Positions 23,209 to 24,081 of a DNA stretch of 24,081 nucleotides are shown here, one piece after another. The position numbers and the translations under genes are program-made. Numbering within the stretch: position 1 is the first letter of the stretch; each line of letters starts with the position of its first letter. The stretch lies in IMG/VR virus record IMGVR_UViG_3300047095_000568, positions 1-24,081 of that record. One strand, given 5' to 3'. The stretch is from a virus. Below the pieces are notes generated by a model. The model was not told the DNA's origin, made no database searches, and saw nothing but the letters and a program-made list of their open reading frames with translations.

Positions 23209-23490
23209 ATGAATACCATAAACGATTTAGTAAAGTTTGCAATGGAAAACGAAGGAAAAGTTTTTGATATGGAAATCCTTCCAAACGGAAACGTAGCAGT
23301 AGTAACAGGCCGCACATTTATTGAGACAAAAATTAAAGGATCGGATATGCCTTTAAAAAAATGGTTTGGCGAAGATGGCGAAGTTGCCGAAAATTCAGGC
23401 TCTGAAACAGGAATCAAAAAAACGGTAGTTCAGTTTGACGGGCGCAATGCAGGTGATAGGGGCTTACTTCGCTTTAAATGTGGTATGTAA
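23209..23490 (+). CDS. hypothetical phage protein, 93 aa
   Basis: First gene after the promoter at 23149. The N-terminal half has a helix-strand pattern (INDLVKFAMENEGKVFDME, ILPNGNVAVVTGRTFIET). The middle is acidic (GEDGEVAENSGSETG), and the end is basic-aromatic (RGLLRFKCGM). No membrane segment, signal peptide or known motif. Similar small proteins are common in early or accessory phage operons; function unknown. Confidence 0.65.
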   Translation: MNTINDLVKFAMENEGKVFDMEILPNGNVAVVTGRTFIETKIKGSDMPLKKWFGEDGEVAENSGSETGIKKTVVQFDGRNAGDRGLLRFKCGM

Positions 23491-23499
23491 TACTTTGCC

Positions 23500-23511
23500 T
23501 TAATCGAACCA
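23500..23511 (+). repeat. leader motif TTAATCGAACCA, copy 1
   Basis: Lies ten bases after the previous stop and 33 bases before ATG 23545. A second identical 12-mer is at 23788-23799, before the next gene. In both, a GGAATTT...AAACTT stretch and an ATTATT just before ATG follow. Confidence 0.7.
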
Positions 23512-23544
23512 TAGGGAATTTCAAACTTTAAAACTTTAATTATT

Positions 23545-23778
23545 ATGAAAAATTATTTCACTTACTCATCAAGCCAAAGCCGCCGCCGCCTTTTTACTTC
23601 AATTGATATTGCAGATAAATATATCGCAGAACAAAGCAACGAAAAAGAGGTTTGGGTTTACAACGGCACTTCATTCGCTCATAAGCGTGACATTGTAGAA
23701 ATAACAGCAGGCGTTTTTAGGTACAAAACTAAAGGCGAAATTGAAGAAGATGAACTTGAAGCCCAATCGCAATTTTAA
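23545..23778 (+). CDS. hypothetical protein, 77 aa
   Basis: Starts after a shared leader motif. The protein has a Ser/Arg-rich beginning (YSSSQSRRRLFTS), then IDIADKYIAEQSNEKEVWVY, FAHKRDIVEI and an acidic end (GEIEEDELEAQSQF). No family is recognised. Size, acidic tail and context fit a small regulatory or host-takeover protein, but this is only inference. Confidence 0.6.
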   Translation: MKNYFTYSSSQSRRRLFTSIDIADKYIAEQSNEKEVWVYNGTSFAHKRDIVEITAGVFRYKTKGEIEEDELEAQSQF

Positions 23779-23787
23779 ATCACCTTT

Positions 23788-23799
23788 TTAATCGAACCA
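23788..23799 (+). repeat. leader motif TTAATCGAACCA, copy 2
   Basis: Identical to the 12-mer at 23500. Here about 25 extra bases, with a small CCCG/CGGG hairpin (about 23811-23826), lie between the motif and the GGAATTT stretch. ATG 23864 follows ATTATT. Confidence 0.7.
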
Positions 23800-23863
23800 C
23801 GCAGCAATGCCCCGTGTAAAAGCGGGAAGGAATTTTAAAACTTAAAAATAAAAAAATATTATT

Positions 23864-23986
23864 ATGAAATTTTTTGAAAAATGCAAACCATACATTGATC
23901 TTGATGCCGATCAATGGGTAACAGAGTACAAAATATTTGGCATAACTGTTTGGTGTTCACGTAAACCATACACATACAGGCCATGA
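23864..23986 (+). CDS. small hypothetical protein, 40 aa
   Basis: A 40-codon frame preceded by the shared leader motif, with ATTATT directly before the ATG. The product is aromatic- and Lys-rich, with two cysteines (residues 7 and 31), DLDADQWVTEYKIFGITVWC in the middle and KPYTYRP at the end. It overlaps the next gene by four bases (ATGA). That overlap and the leader make it likely real despite its size. No function recognised. Confidence 0.6.
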   Translation: MKFFEKCKPYIDLDADQWVTEYKIFGITVWCSRKPYTYRP

Positions 23987-24081
23987 GTAAACCACACTAC
24001 TGGATTATTCCAGCCACCGAAAACGCGCCTCAACAAGTGTTGCAAGTAAAAAACGCAACACCCGCAATAAAACGCCACGTT
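23983..24081 (+). CDS. 5' end of an unknown gene (cut by the window edge)
   Basis: The ATG at 23983 overlaps the preceding stop in ATGA and the frame stays open for 33 codons to the window edge. The visible start is MSKPHYWIIPATENAPQQVL. I do not recognise it. Its coupling to the previous gene indicates the small-gene module continues to the right. Confidence 0.6.
   Translation, partial: MSKPHYWIIPATENAPQQVLQVKNATPAIKRHV

Noticed and set aside
23500-23511. TCGAACC in the leader motif as a tRNA T-loop remnant
   Set aside because: No acceptor, D or anticodon stem can be found around either copy, and both copies sit just before start codons.
1-24081. CRISPR array, insertion sequence, integrase or tRNA gene
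   Set aside because: No regularly spaced identical repeats, transposase or recombinase motifs, or cloverleaf were seen on either strand.

Overview
The window is the structural (late) region of a long-tailed, non-contractile phage or prophage of siphovirus type, and the host is most likely a member of the Bacteroidota. Three things point to that host. The two clearest promoter-like sites carry the Bacteroidota -7 element (TAnnTTTG; TATCTTTG at 23149-23156, CATCTTTG at 1263-1270). Start codons are preceded by A/T-rich sequence rather than Shine-Dalgarno sites. Four exported proteins have signal peptides ending in Ala-Gln. Almost everything reads on the + strand, densely packed, with many TAATG or ATGA junctions.

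Layout. Positions 1-1088 hold the end of one gene and four small unknown genes, closed by a hairpin terminator. A promoter at 1243-1270 starts the morphogenesis operon. The head module is HK97-type: portal, prohead protease and major capsid protein with a fused N-terminal scaffold. It is followed by a small post-capsid protein, head-tail connector, head closure protein, an HK97 gp10-like protein and a DUF3168-like tail terminator. The tail module has a small protein, the major tail (tube) protein, an internal terminator, two overlapping tail-assembly-chaperone frames, the 939-residue tape measure and a large tail-tip protein. Two long fibre proteins, a small baseplate-like protein, a short Cys-rich protein, a signal-peptide protein of unknown role and a third fibre-like protein come next. 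The lysis-like end (19804-22970) holds an M15 peptidase endolysin, an HU-like DNA-binding protein, a one-span coiled-coil membrane protein, a multi-span holin-like protein and a subtilisin-family (S8) peptidase. A strong terminator at 23001-23037 ends this unit. A new promoter then opens a module of small unknown genes that share a leader motif and run off the right edge.

The most interesting points are as follows. (1) The S8 peptidase frame has no ATG or GTG start and overlaps the holin-like gene in the -1 frame across a run of nine T, so it may be made as a membrane-anchored frameshift fusion. (2) The second tail chaperone frame contains conserved-looking domain sequence upstream of its first ATG, which supports -1 frameshifting there. 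(3) Several tail or tail-associated proteins carry Sec signal peptides of the host's Ala|Gln type. (4) A fibre contains about ten 15-residue glycine-rich repeats. (5) Two mutually exclusive RNA stems lie over the start of a lysis-region gene. No terminase, integrase, tRNA, CRISPR array or insertion sequence was seen. No gene-free stretch exceeds 300 bases; the longest is 22971-23208, which holds a terminator, direct repeats and a promoter.
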